In this document: positions 19,392 through 27,967 of the stretch, piece by piece
How the letters are laid out: every line of letters starts with the position of its first letter
Position numbering within the stretch: the stretch's first letter is position 1
DNA from: JAITWN01 sp964581365
GTDB taxonomy: Bacteria > Pseudomonadota > Gammaproteobacteria > SZUA-140
Direction: 5' to 3'
DNA length: 64,000 nt
Assembly: GCA_964581365.1 (NCBI GenBank)
Contig: CAZOOF010000002.1
Span: 62,001 to 126,000 of the forward strand
Notes under the pieces: model-generated
The model's database searches: none
What the model saw: the letters and a program-made list of their open reading frames with translations, nothing else
What the model was told of the DNA's origin: nothing
Translations under genes and position numbers: made by a program

Positions 19392-20786
19392 TCACGTTGT
19401 CAGCATGCGCAGGAGGTTCGTGTAATCCTCGTTAGTGCGCGTATCGGTCTTGCGCAGTTCGGCGATCTTGCGGCACGCGTGCAGCACCGTGGTGTGGTCC
19501 CGGCCGCCGAAAGCTTCGCCGATCTCCGGCAGACTGTGCTTGGTCAGCTCCTTGGAGAGCGCCATGGCGATCTGCCGCGGACGCGCGACCGAACGCGAAC
19601 GCCGCTTCGACAACAAGTCCGCATAACGAATCTTGCAGTATTCCGCAACTGTTCGCTGGATATTTTCGATGGTGACCAGCTTATCCTGCAAGGCGAGCAG
19701 GTCTTTGAGCGCCTGGCGGGCGAGTTCGATCGAAATCGGCTGGCCGGTAAAGCGCGAGCTGGCGATTACGCGACGCAGTGAACCCTCGAGTTCGCGCACG
19801 TTGGAGCGAATGCGCTTGGCGATGAAGAATGCGACCTCGTCCGGCAGATCGACCCCGGCCTGAACCGCCTTGCCTTTGAGAATGGCAACGCAGGTTTCAA
19901 GCTCCGGCGGATCGATGGAAACGATGAGACCCCAGCCAAAGCGCGATTTCAGCCTTTCCTCGAGCCCTCCAACCTCCTTGGGATAGCGGTCGCAAGTCAA
20001 CACGATCTGGCTTTGGGCCTCGATCAAGGTGTTGAATGTATGGAAGAATTCTTCCTGCGAGCGCTCCTTGTTGGCGAAGAACTGAATGTCGTCGATGAGC
20101 AGCGCGTCCACCGAGCGGTAGTAGCGCTTGAATTCATTCATTGCGTTGTGACGCAATGCCTTGATCATGTCACCTACGAAGCGTTCGGAATGAACGTACA
20201 CCACGCGGGCCCCTGGATCTCGCTCGATCATGAGATTGCCGATGGCGTGCATGAGGTGAGTCTTGCCTAGCCCCACTCCCCCGTAAATGAACAGCGGGTT
20301 ATAGGCGATGGCCGGGTTCTCACCAACCTGCACCGATGCGGCGCGCGCGAGCTGGTTCGATTTACCTTCGACGAAGTTCTCGAAGGTGAATTCCGGCTGC
20401 AGACCGCGAACATGACGCACGTCCTTCCGATCGCTCTGGCGAGAAAACTCATTGCCGTGCCCGAACTGGAATCCGCCGGCGACAGACGCGACGGCGACGG
20501 CCACGGCCGGTTGTTCCCGAGGTTCGCTGCGAACCTCGCTTTCATTGCTGCCCACCTCGAGGCTGACCTCCAGCCCTGAGCCATCGCGCAGCCGTGACGT
20601 GATCTCGGTGATCTGATCCCGGAAGCGCTCATTGACCCAGTCCAGGACGAAGCGGTTCGGCGCCAGCAGGCGCAGGGTGGATTCATCCTCGATTGCCTGT
20701 AAAGGGCGGATCCAGGTATTGAATTGCTGCGCGGTCAGTTCGCTCTCGAGGTGATCCAGGCATTTTTTCCAGAGCGGACTTTCCAC
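19392..20786 (-). CDS. dnaA: chromosomal replication initiator protein DnaA
   Basis: A 464-residue initiator ATPase. Domain I (about 1-75) begins 'MESPLWKKCLDHLESELTAQ'; a short linker follows. Domain III has Walker A 'YGGVGLGKTHLMHAIGN' (Lys175) and Walker B 'ALLIDDIQFF'. Domain IV carries the DnaA-box reading signature 'FGGRDHTTVLHACRKI'. The start is GTG at 20786, preceded by GGGAG on the minus strand; 'MESPLW' has no nearby ATG. It is divergent from rpmH and sits beside the candidate origin. Confidence 0.98.
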   Translation of the reverse strand: MESPLWKKCLDHLESELTAQQFNTWIRPLQAIEDESTLRLLAPNRFVLDWVNERFRDQITEITSRLRDGSGLEVSLEVGSNESEVRSEPREQPAVAVAVASVAGGFQFGHGNEFSRQSDRKDVRHVRGLQPEFTFENFVEGKSNQLARAASVQVGENPAIAYNPLFIYGGVGLGKTHLMHAIGNLMIERDPGARVVYVHSERFVGDMIKALRHNAMNEFKRYYRSVDALLIDDIQFFANKERSQEEFFHTFNTLIEAQSQIVLTCDRYPKEVGGLEERLKSRFGWGLIVSIDPPELETCVAILKGKAVQAGVDLPDEVAFFIAKRIRSNVRELEGSLRRVIASSRFTGQPISIELARQALKDLLALQDKLVTIENIQRTVAEYCKIRYADLLSKRRSRSVARPRQIAMALSKELTKHSLPEIGEAFGGRDHTTVLHACRKIAELRKTDTRTNEDYTNLLRMLTT

Positions 20787-20897
20787 AGAAAAAACTCCCT
20801 GTCCTCGTAACGCAGAGTGTGAGCGGTAGTGCGGGTGAGTCCGGAAGTGTATACCTCTTCCGTACCCTAATCCATACCTCGTCCGGTTGAAGGATCA

Positions 20898-20926
20898 TTG
20901 ACACCATCGTTGAAAGTTGGTACGTT
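20898..20926 (+). promoter_or_regulatory. predicted sigma-70 promoter for rpmH-rnpA
   Basis: A perfect TTGACA (20898-20903) is separated by 17 bases from TACGTT (20921-20926). The latter is preceded by TGG, giving an extended -10 form. It is about 70 bases upstream of the rpmH start in the 208-base divergent region with dnaA. I could not identify an equally good dnaA promoter there. Confidence 0.55.
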
Positions 20927-20994
20927 TCCGCCTTCGTTTCGGGTCAGCAATGAGCTGACTTTCCTGAAGAAATCATCTAGGGTTCGGCCGTATC

Positions 20995-21129
20995 ATGAAA
21001 AGGACGTATCAACCCAGCGTCTTGAGACGCAAGCGGGTTCACGGATTCAGGGCGCGCATGCAGACCGCGAACGGTCGCGCTGTTCTCAGCCGCCGTCGTG
21101 CGAAGGGGCGGGTGCGGCTCAGCGCCTAA
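20995..21129 (+). CDS. rpmH: 50S ribosomal protein L34
   Basis: A 44-residue L34, recognised directly from translation of this short gene: it starts 'MKRTYQPSVLRRKRVHGF' and ends 'RRRAKGRVRLSA'. The length and the very basic composition are standard. It lies between divergent dnaA and rnpA, 15 bases ahead of the rnpA start, as in most bacteria. Confidence 0.98.
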   Translation: MKRTYQPSVLRRKRVHGFRARMQTANGRAVLSRRRAKGRVRLSA

Positions 21130-21144
21130 GGTCGTTCGACCGTA

Positions 21145-21507
21145 TTGGTCACAGGCGGAAACGCTTACCCGAAATCACATCGGCTGCTCACACCGCGTGA
21201 TTTCCGGCATGTATTTCAGCGTGCTCGAAAGCGGTCTGCCGGCGGGCTCGTCTTGTATGTCCGCGCCAATGATCTCGGTCATCCACGTCTTGGCATCGCG
21301 ATATCACGCAAGTGCAGTCCGCGCGCGGTAACGCGCAATCGCATCAAACGCGCGATCCGGGAAGTTTTCAGGACGCGCAGGAACACGCTGGGTGGACTGG
21401 ATCTCGTTTTTCTCGGTCAACCCGGCTTGGGCGAGAAATCAGCCGCGGAGTTGCGCGCGACCGTTGAAAATCTCCTGAACCAGGTCGAATCATGCGGACG
21501 ATCCTGA
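21145..21507 (+). CDS. rnpA: ribonuclease P protein component
   Basis: A 120-residue protein subunit of RNase P, which matures the 5' ends of tRNAs together with the RNA subunit. The conserved RNA-binding signature is 'RNRIKRAIREVFR', and the N-terminal 'YPKSHRLLTPRDFRHVF' matches the family. The start is probably TTG at 21145, as no ATG or GTG precedes the conserved block. The last 16 bases overlap yidD. Confidence 0.94.
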   Translation: MVTGGNAYPKSHRLLTPRDFRHVFQRARKRSAGGLVLYVRANDLGHPRLGIAISRKCSPRAVTRNRIKRAIREVFRTRRNTLGGLDLVFLGQPGLGEKSAAELRATVENLLNQVESCGRS

Positions 21508-21713
21508 CTCTGCTGTTGCGTGCCTATCGCTACGGCGTCAGCCCCTTCTTCGGCGCCAGCTGCCGTTTCCATCCCAGCTGCTCGCACTATATGGAAGAAG
21601 CCTTCGCCCGCCACGGCGTGCTGCGCGGTGGCTGGCTCGGCGTCAGGCGCCTGTGCCGTTGCCACCCTTGGCACGAAGGCGGAATCGATCCGGTTCCAGA
21701 ACGCAAGGATTGA
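21492..21713 (+). CDS. yidD: membrane protein insertion efficiency factor YidD
   Basis: A 73-residue YidD protein that assists membrane-protein insertion with YidC. Family text: 'LLRAYRYGVSPFFG', 'CRFHPSCSHYMEEAFARHG', and 'RLCRCHPWHEGGIDPVP' with its three conserved Cys. An amphipathic helix forms the N-terminus. It overlaps rnpA by 16 bases and ends three bases before the yidC start, so the four genes rpmH-rnpA-yidD-yidC are tightly packed. Confidence 0.95.
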   Translation: MRTILTLLLRAYRYGVSPFFGASCRFHPSCSHYMEEAFARHGVLRGGWLGVRRLCRCHPWHEGGIDPVPERKD

Positions 21714-21716
21714 GTC

Positions 21717-23405
21717 TTGGATAGCCAGCGCATTCTTCTCTTCTTCGCCCTGTCGGTCGTACTTCTGCTGATCTGGCAGGCCTGGGTAGCCGATCACGGC
21801 TCGGGTCGTGAGTCAGCTCCGTCCACCGAAATCAGCGCCCCCGCCGATGTGCCCATTGCGCCGCAGGAGCGGACGACGTCCCCTGAGGCCCAGCCCTCCA
21901 TCGGCGCCGCTCCCGAGCTGCCGCCGCCGACGCCCGAGGCGCTCAGCCGCAGCACGCGCATCACCGTCGAAACCGACGTGCTGCAGGTGGAGATCGACAC
22001 CGCTGGAGGTGATCTTCGCCAAGTGTTGCTGAAGGACTATCCGGTATCCACCAAGGATCCCGAGCAGCCCTTTCCCCTGATGGAAGATCGCGGTCAGCGT
22101 ATCTTCATCGCCCAGAGCGGACTGCTGTCGCGTGACGGACCGGCGCCGGATCACTATGCCCAGTACACGGCGGAGCAAACCTCGTACCGTCTGGCGCCCG
22201 GCGCTTCGGAACTGCGCGTACCGCTGATCTGGGAGACTGCGGAAGGTCTGCGTGTCACCAAAGTGTACCGCTTCCGTCCCGGCAGCTATCTGATCGATGT
22301 AGAACACATCGTCGAGAACCGCAGCGCCGAGCCCTGGAGCGCTTACGCCTATCATCAGCTCCAGCGTACCCGCCCCACGGATCAGGAAGGCTCCTGGTTC
22401 ATCTATACCTATACCGGCGGCGTGATCAGCACGCCCGAGACGCGCTATCAGAAGATCAGCTTCGACGATATGGACGACGCCGATCTGCAGCGTGAGGTCC
22501 AGGGTGGCTGGGCTGCAATTATTCAACATTACTTCCTTGGCGCCTGGCTGCCGGATTCCGAGCAGCCTCTGGTCTATTACACCAAGTCCCCCGATGCGCG
22601 TCCCTATGTGCTCGGCATGCGCACCAGCGAAGCGACGCAAGTGGCAGCCGGAGACACGGCGGTGTTCTCCAACCGCCTGTTCGTCGGGCCGAAAGACCAG
22701 GAAACGCTCGGCGCCATTTCCGATACGCTCAAGCTCACCGTCGACTACGGCATGCTGACCATTCTGGCGCAGCCGCTGTTCTGGCTGCTGCGTCAGATCG
22801 AAAAGCTGATTGGCAACTGGGGATGGTCGATCGTCATTCTCACCTTCCTCATCAAGCTGGTGTTCTACAAGCTGTCCGAAACCAGCTACCGCTCGATGGC
22901 CAATATGCGTCGCGTCACGCCCAAGATCACCCAGATCCGGGAACGCTACGGCGATGACCGCCAGCGCATGAGTCAGGCGATGATGGAGTTGTACAAGAAG
23001 GAGAAGATCAATCCGCTCGGCGGCTGTCTCCCCAGTCTGGTTCAGATTCCGGTGTTCATCGCGCTGTACTGGGTGTTGCTCGAGAGCGTGGAATTGCGTC
23101 AGGCGCCGTTCATCCTCTGGATCCAGGATCTGTCCATCCGTGATCCGTACTATGTGCTGCCGCTGCTGATGGGTGTCAGCATGTACGTACAGCAGTCGCT
23201 CAACCCGCCGCCGCCGGATCCGGTCCAGGCGAAGGTGCTGAAAGTGCTGCCCTTCGTGTTCACGCTTTTCTTCGCCTTCTTCCCGGCGGGGCTGGTGCTG
23301 TACTGGCTGGTCAACAGCGTGCTGTCCATCCTGCAGCAGTGGTACATCACGCGCAAAATCGAAAAGCAGCACGACGAAGCGCGCACTGCGCATCACAAGG
23401 GTTGA
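21717..23405 (+). CDS. yidC: membrane protein insertase YidC
   Basis: A 562-residue gram-negative-type YidC that inserts and folds inner-membrane proteins, alone or with SecYEG. The TTG start at 21717 gives 'MDSQRILLFFALSVVLLLIW', the first membrane helix. A large periplasmic domain (about 30-345) follows. The conserved insertase core contains 'GWSIVILTFLIKLVFY', 'PLGGCLPSLVQIPVFIALY' and 'FPAGLVLYWLVNSVLSILQQ'. A classical terminator follows directly, closing the rpmH-rnpA-yidD-yidC unit. Confidence 0.97.
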   Translation: MDSQRILLFFALSVVLLLIWQAWVADHGSGRESAPSTEISAPADVPIAPQERTTSPEAQPSIGAAPELPPPTPEALSRSTRITVETDVLQVEIDTAGGDLRQVLLKDYPVSTKDPEQPFPLMEDRGQRIFIAQSGLLSRDGPAPDHYAQYTAEQTSYRLAPGASELRVPLIWETAEGLRVTKVYRFRPGSYLIDVEHIVENRSAEPWSAYAYHQLQRTRPTDQEGSWFIYTYTGGVISTPETRYQKISFDDMDDADLQREVQGGWAAIIQHYFLGAWLPDSEQPLVYYTKSPDARPYVLGMRTSEATQVAAGDTAVFSNRLFVGPKDQETLGAISDTLKLTVDYGMLTILAQPLFWLLRQIEKLIGNWGWSIVILTFLIKLVFYKLSETSYRSMANMRRVTPKITQIRERYGDDRQRMSQAMMELYKKEKINPLGGCLPSLVQIPVFIALYWVLLESVELRQAPFILWIQDLSIRDPYYVLPLLMGVSMYVQQSLNPPPPDPVQAKVLKVLPFVFTLFFAFFPAGLVLYWLVNSVLSILQQWYITRKIEKQHDEARTAHHKG

Positions 23406-23409
23406 AACC

Positions 23410-23438
23410 AGGGCCGCTGCTGCGGCCCTTTTCCTTTG
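23410..23438 (+). terminator. Rho-independent terminator after yidC
   Basis: AGGGCCGC (23410-23417) pairs with GCGGCCCT (23422-23429) around a TGCT tetraloop and runs into TTTTCCTTT. It begins five bases after the yidC stop. It separates the yidC transcript from mnmE. Confidence 0.88.
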
Positions 23439-23583
23439 GGACGTCCCGCGGGAGCGCCGTGATCGTGCATCATGAATGGCGGCGCGCCCCTCGCTATCAT
23501 TTTCTCATGGACAGATTCTGGTACCGCCCGGGCAGCCGTGTTCCGTCGTCCGGGCCTGTGCGTTCGCAACCGATGCCGGTGAT

Positions 23584-24942
23584 ATGAAACCCGAGCTTCT
23601 GATCGATACCATTGCCGCCATCGCCACCCCGCCTGGCCGGGGGGGTATCGGCATCGTGCGTGTGTCCGGTCCCGCCGTGCGCGCCATAGCGCGGGAAGTG
23701 CTTGGTCGGGACCCGGTGCCGCGGCGCGCGGAGTATCGCGTGTTCCGTGATAGCGATGGCAGCGCCATCGATCGCGGCATCGCCCTGTACTTTTCCGCAC
23801 CGAATTCCTACACCGGCGAAGATGTGCTGGAGTTCCAGGGGCACGGCGGACCCGTCGTGCTGGATATGCTGATGGAGCGTCTGCTCGCGCTTGGGGCGCG
23901 GCCCGCGCGGCCGGGCGAGTTCTCGGAACGCGCATTCCTGAACGACCGGCTCGATCTCGCGCAGGCCGAAGCGGTGGCTGATCTCATCGACAGCGGCTCG
24001 CGCGCCGCCGCGCGTTCGGCCATGCGTTCGCTCGAGGGCGAATTCTCGGCGCGCGTCAGCGGCATCGTCGATGCACTCACCGAGCTGCGGGTATATGTCG
24101 AGGCTGCCATCGACTTTTCCGAAGAGGAGATCGACTTTCTCGCCGATGAAGCGCTGCATCAGCGGTTCCACGACCTGCTCGATCAACTCGACGCCCTAGC
24201 TGTGGAGGCGCGCCAGGGATGTGTGCTGCGGGAAGGCCTACACGTCGTCATCGCCGGCCGACCCAATGCGGGAAAATCCAGTCTTCTCAACCGTCTGTCC
24301 CGGCGCCAGGCGGCGATCGTTTCCGATATTCCGGGCACCACGCGCGATGTGCTGCGTGAATACATCTCGATCGATGGTTTGCCCCTGCACATCATCGACA
24401 CCGCAGGTCTGCGCGACAGCGATGATCCAATCGAGCGCATGGGCGTCGATCTCGCGCACCGGGAAATCGCCCGCGCGGATCAGATCCTGCTGGTGATCGA
24501 TGACAGCGATTCGGACGCATCGAATGATGCTGCCGCATTGCCCTTCAATAGCGAAACTCCGATGACCTTTGTACACAACAAGTGCGACCTGACCGGCATC
24601 GAGCCCCACATTCTCGAAGACCGGGACGGGAACACGCATGTACACCTCTCTGCCCGCACCGGGGCCGGTATCGAGCTGCTGGAGCGGCACCTGAAAGCCA
24701 GTGCGAACTATGCCGGATCCGAGCAGGGCGGATTCATTGCCCGCCGCCGTCACCTCGATGCCCTTCGCGCCGCGACTGATTTCATTGCTCTCGGACTGAA
24801 GCAACTGGAAGAGGCGAATGCCGGGGACCTCGCTGCCGAGGAACTGCGGCTGGCGCAACGTGCCCTGGGGGAGATCACGGGAGAAGTGAGCAGCGACGAT
24901 CTGCTGGGACGGATATTTTCCAGCTTCTGCATCGGCAAGTAA
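23584..24942 (+). CDS. mnmE: tRNA modification GTPase MnmE
   Basis: A 452-residue GTPase that, with MnmG, makes the cmnm5U34/mnm5U34 wobble modification. The N-terminal folate-binding domain starts 'MKPELLIDTIAAIATPPGRG'. The inserted G domain has 'AGRPNAGKSSLLNRL' (G1), 'DTAGLRDSDDPIE' (G3) and 'NKCDL' (G4). The C-terminus 'FCIGK' carries the catalytic-cysteine CxGK motif. The ATG at 23584 was chosen because upstream in-frame sequence is not homologous. Its partner mnmG is about 22 kb away at 46874. Confidence 0.97.
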   Translation: MKPELLIDTIAAIATPPGRGGIGIVRVSGPAVRAIAREVLGRDPVPRRAEYRVFRDSDGSAIDRGIALYFSAPNSYTGEDVLEFQGHGGPVVLDMLMERLLALGARPARPGEFSERAFLNDRLDLAQAEAVADLIDSGSRAAARSAMRSLEGEFSARVSGIVDALTELRVYVEAAIDFSEEEIDFLADEALHQRFHDLLDQLDALAVEARQGCVLREGLHVVIAGRPNAGKSSLLNRLSRRQAAIVSDIPGTTRDVLREYISIDGLPLHIIDTAGLRDSDDPIERMGVDLAHREIARADQILLVIDDSDSDASNDAAALPFNSETPMTFVHNKCDLTGIEPHILEDRDGNTHVHLSARTGAGIELLERHLKASANYAGSEQGGFIARRRHLDALRAATDFIALGLKQLEEANAGDLAAEELRLAQRALGEITGEVSSDDLLGRIFSSFCIGK

Positions 24943-25104
24943 CCGCGCGCGCAGTGCCCCGTCTACGTGATACCACGGATGGGCTGGGGGCTTCTCAAGG
25001 CACATCAATCATGAGAGGCTAGCTGCCTACGCTTCCCGGATCGAGCCCTACGGGCCTGACGATCGCCAGGGATCCGCTGGCAACCTCGATACTAAGGAGA
25101 TCCC

Positions 25105-26139
25105 ATGAAAGCCATCCGCTTCATTGCTCCCGGTCGCGCGCCAGAAATCGTCGATATAGAAACCCCGACGCCAGCCGCTGGTCAGATACTACTGAAGATC
25201 GCGGGCGCCGGAGTGTGTCACTCGGATCTGCATGTGCTGGATCACGACATGGGGTTCAATCGGACTCCGTTTACGCTGGGCCATGAAAACGCCGGTTACG
25301 TTGCTGCGCTTGGCGAGGGCGTAAAGGGCTGGAAGGAAGGCGATGCGGTAGCAGTGTATGGCCCCTGGGGCTGCGGGCGCTGCCGTACCTGCCAGACCTC
25401 GGCCGAAAATTATTGCGAAAACCACGCCGAGATTCCGAGCTATGGCGGCGGGCTTGGCCTGGATGGCGGCATGGCCGAGTACATGCTGATCCCTTCGCCG
25501 CGTCTGCTGGTGCCGCTCGGCGGACTGGATCCGGTCATGGCGGCGCCGCTCTCCGATGCCGCGCTGACCCCCTATCACGCCATAAAGTCGGCGGCGCCGC
25601 TGCTGACTCCGGACGCGACCGTGCTGGTGGTCGGCATTGGCGGTCTGGGCCACATGGCGGTACAGATTCTGCGAGCAACCTCGGCGGCGCGTCTGATCGC
25701 CGCCGACATCGACGATTCGAAGCTCGATCACGCTCGCCGGCTCGGTGTGGAGCACACCGTCAATACGCGCGATCCCGATGCGGCAGCTGAAGCGATCAAA
25801 CAGATCGCTGGACCGCGCGGCGTCACCGTTGCTCTCGACATCGTCGGAGCCCAGGCGACGGTTGATCTGTGTGTGAGCGTGGTCGGCCGCAACAGCAAAC
25901 TGATCGTGGTCGGACTCGCGGGCGGTGTGGTGCACTATGCCGCCGACAGCCCGCCCTACGGCTGTGAAGTTTCGATTCCTTACTGGGGATCGCGCACCGA
26001 GCTGATGGAAGTGATCGCCCTGGCAGCGGCCGGCCGGATCAAGGCAGAGGTCGAGCGATTTCCGCTCGAAAAGGCGCCGGAAGTCTATCAGCGCCTGCGC
26101 GAGGGCAGGATTCAGGGGCGCGCCGTCCTGGAGCCCTGA
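25105..26139 (+). CDS. zinc-dependent NAD(P) alcohol dehydrogenase
   Basis: A 344-residue medium-chain zinc alcohol dehydrogenase that interconverts alcohols and ketones or aldehydes. Cys38 ('GVCHSDLH') and His60-Glu61 ('TLGHENAG') are catalytic-zinc residues. Cys90, 93, 96 and 104 ('CGRCRTCQTSAENYC') form the structural zinc site. The Rossmann loop is 'VVGIGGLGHMAVQIL'. Sequence blocks such as 'DAVAVYGPWGCG' and 'TPYHAI' strongly resemble Rhodococcus ADH-A, an NAD-dependent secondary alcohol dehydrogenase, so that preference is plausible. It has a strong AAGGAG ribosome site and stands alone; its stop overlaps the convergent ogt-like gene. Confidence 0.9.
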   Translation: MKAIRFIAPGRAPEIVDIETPTPAAGQILLKIAGAGVCHSDLHVLDHDMGFNRTPFTLGHENAGYVAALGEGVKGWKEGDAVAVYGPWGCGRCRTCQTSAENYCENHAEIPSYGGGLGLDGGMAEYMLIPSPRLLVPLGGLDPVMAAPLSDAALTPYHAIKSAAPLLTPDATVLVVGIGGLGHMAVQILRATSAARLIAADIDDSKLDHARRLGVEHTVNTRDPDAAAEAIKQIAGPRGVTVALDIVGAQATVDLCVSVVGRNSKLIVVGLAGGVVHYAADSPPYGCEVSIPYWGSRTELMEVIALAAAGRIKAEVERFPLEKAPEVYQRLREGRIQGRAVLEP

Positions 26140-26780
26140 TCGGACTCTTCGCCGCAAACTCTGAAGGCGCCCGTCGGCCGACGATCGCCCGGGCGGCGGT
26201 CGACCGGCAGCATTATCCGGACGCCACTGTCCTGGTTATCCGCTGACTGTGCATTCCCCTGCTCGCGCCGCAGCAGTTCGCGCTTTCGTTCCAGTCCCCA
26301 GCGATATCCACCCAAGCTCCCGTCACCTCGCACGATACGGTGACAAGGAATCAGCACCGCGATCGGATTGGCGCCACAGGCACGGGCGACTGCCCGGGCG
26401 GCGCGCGGGTGACCGATACGTCTGGCGATCTCACTGTAACTCGCGGTCGTGCCTGCAGGCAGCGCTTGCAGCTCCTTCCACACACGCTGCTGAAACGGAG
26501 TTCCGATGGGCGCCAGAGGCAGTTCACATTCGGCCGCACCGGAGGCGATGCCGGCGCGAATGCGCGCCAGCATCGAGGCGCCCTTTCCGCTCTCGTCTTC
26601 CTGCAGATTCCGGCCGAAGCGGCGCCGAGCCTCGGACAACAGCGCCGCATCGTCATCTCCTGCCAGCAGAGCCCGGATGGCGCCCCCGGCATGGATCAGC
26701 ATGAGTCGCCCGATCGCACTGTCTCCACAGGTGTAGAAACCGCCCACCAGATCGCCGCTGTATTCGATGCTGGAGTTCAT
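26112..26780 (-). CDS. methylated-DNA-protein cysteine methyltransferase (Ogt/AdaC-like)
   Basis: A 222-residue suicide repair protein that removes O6-alkyl groups from guanine. The acceptor Cys146 lies in 'NPIAVLIPCHRIVRGDG', and the helix-turn-helix 'TTASYSEIARRIGHPRAARAVA' positions DNA. The N-terminal part resembles the linker and start of the Ada C-terminal domain; the Ada AraC-type regulatory half is missing. After the normal end near residue 174 there is an unusual basic/acidic tail of about 48 residues that overlaps the end of the convergent alcohol dehydrogenase. It lies 21 bases after alkB on the same strand. Confidence 0.92.
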   Translation of the reverse strand: MNSSIEYSGDLVGGFYTCGDSAIGRLMLIHAGGAIRALLAGDDDAALLSEARRRFGRNLQEDESGKGASMLARIRAGIASGAAECELPLAPIGTPFQQRVWKELQALPAGTTASYSEIARRIGHPRAARAVARACGANPIAVLIPCHRIVRGDGSLGGYRWGLERKRELLRREQGNAQSADNQDSGVRIMLPVDRRPGDRRPTGAFRVCGEESDQGSRTARP

Positions 26781-26801
26781 TGGACTTGTCTCCTGCGGGA
26801 G

Positions 26802-27425
26802 CTATCCCGCTCGTCGGAAGGTCAGGTTTATGCGCGTCTCCCCGAGCGCCGGGTGGCGCGCGCCGAACAGTCTCCGGATTCCATGGTAGCGCAGCCGATC
26901 CCTTCCGGCCCATACGACGATATCGCCGTGATGCAGCTCGATGGATCTGACCGGATCGCGGCGCCTGAGTCCACCGAACATGAAAATCGCGCTCATCCCG
27001 AGCGACACTGAAACGATGGGGGCGGTCAGATCTCTTTCATCCCGATCCTGGTGCAGCGAAAGCGATGTGCCCGGACGATAGTGGTTGATCAGGCAGGCGT
27101 CCGGCTGGTAGTCATCCCAGCCCAGAGCTGCCGCCGCCTCTCTTGCCACGGAACGGAAAAGCGCCGGCATGGCGGGCCATGCTGCGCCGCTGAGAGGATC
27201 GATACCGCTGTAGCGATAACCTCGCCGGTCGCTTATCCAGCCGAGCTGCCCGCAGTTGCTCATCGCGACCGACATGGCGCGCCCGCCCGGCGTCTCCATG
27301 TGCCTGGGCGGTGCCTCGCGCTCGATCGCTGCGAGCGCAGCCAGCAGTGCCGGCGCAGGCGCCAGCGCTCGAGCGCGCAACACCGCAGCTTCCTCCCCCA
27401 GTTCGATTCGCTCTGGCGACATCAT
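26802..27425 (-). CDS. alkB: alpha-ketoglutarate-dependent dioxygenase AlkB
   Basis: A Fe(II)/2-oxoglutarate dioxygenase of about 207 residues that oxidatively repairs 1-methyladenine and 3-methylcytosine. The iron ligands are visible as 'LHQDRDERD' (HxD) and the distal His in 'RYHGIRRLFG'. The 2-oxoglutarate/substrate motif 'RINLTFRRAG' (RxNxTxR) ends the protein. 'NHYRPGTSLSLHQD' and 'ETPGGRAMSVAMSNCGQLGW' are family blocks. Two adjacent ATGs (27425, 27422) are possible starts; the frame to 27488 is less likely. It is upstream of the ogt-like gene, forming a two-gene alkylation repair unit. Confidence 0.95.
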   Translation of the reverse strand: MMSPERIELGEEAAVLRARALAPAPALLAALAAIEREAPPRHMETPGGRAMSVAMSNCGQLGWISDRRGYRYSGIDPLSGAAWPAMPALFRSVAREAAAALGWDDYQPDACLINHYRPGTSLSLHQDRDERDLTAPIVSVSLGMSAIFMFGGLRRRDPVRSIELHHGDIVVWAGRDRLRYHGIRRLFGARHPALGETRINLTFRRAG

Positions 27426-27492
27426 GATCCCGGATCTATCCACTCCATTATATGTCGGTCCTGGCGCGACGCTGCGCCGTGTGACCATGATC

Positions 27493-27519
27493 TCAAGTTT
27501 GGGCCTCGCACGCCGATCA
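27493..27519 (+). promoter_or_regulatory. sigma-28 (FliA)-like promoter upstream of cheY
   Basis: TCAAGTTT (27493-27500), an 11-base spacer and GCCGATCA (27512-27519) match the flagellar sigma-28 consensus TAAAGTTT-N11-GCCGATAA with one mismatch in each element. It ends 55 bases before the cheY ATG. Confidence 0.7.
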
Positions 27520-27574
27520 AGGAGTTATTGGGACTGCCGGCGTCCGCCGGACGAATTATCTCGATGGGGACTCC

Positions 27575-27967
27575 ATGAACAAGGATTTGAAGTTTCTCGT
27601 GGTCGATGACTTCTCCACGATGCGCCGCATCGTCAAGAATGTGCTCCAGGAGCTCGGATACTCGAAGATCGAGGAAGCGGACGACGGCAAGACCGCGCTG
27701 CCCATGCTGCAGGCAGGGAGTTTCGACTTTCTGATCACTGACTGGAACATGCCGGGAATGCAGGGTATCGATCTTCTGCGCGCGGTCCGGGCTGATGCGA
27801 ATCTGTCCAAGCTGCCAGTCCTGATGCTCACCGCGGAGGCAAAGCGCGAGCAGATTGTCGAAGCTGCTCAGGCGGGCGTGAACGGCTACGTCATCAAGCC
27901 CTTCACCGCTGCCACCCTGAAAGAGAAACTCGACAAGATTTTCGAAACGCTGGGCATGTCCGGATGA
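27575..27967 (+). CDS. cheY: chemotaxis response regulator CheY
   Basis: A 130-residue single receiver domain that, phosphorylated by CheA, binds the flagellar switch. The phospho-acceptor is Asp56 ('FLITDWNMPGM'), with the acidic pair 'VVDDFSTMRR', the switch Thr in 'LMLTAEA' and Lys in 'VIKPF'. The closeness to E. coli CheY ('DFSTMRRIVKNVL') and coupling to cheZ make it the flagellar output. It has a FliA-like promoter. Its stop overlaps the cheZ ATG by 4 bases. Confidence 0.96.
   Translation: MNKDLKFLVVDDFSTMRRIVKNVLQELGYSKIEEADDGKTALPMLQAGSFDFLITDWNMPGMQGIDLLRAVRADANLSKLPVLMLTAEAKREQIVEAAQAGVNGYVIKPFTAATLKEKLDKIFETLGMSG

Noticed and set aside
21813..23396. 527-codon minus-strand frame opposite yidC
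   Set aside because: It is a shadow of yidC, with His/Gln/Arg-rich composition and no motif.
24943..25104. tRNA or small RNA gene between mnmE and the alcohol dehydrogenase
   Set aside because: No cloverleaf or conserved TTCGA-type arm was found; only a 5-bp GCCAG/CTGGC hairpin before the ribosome site.
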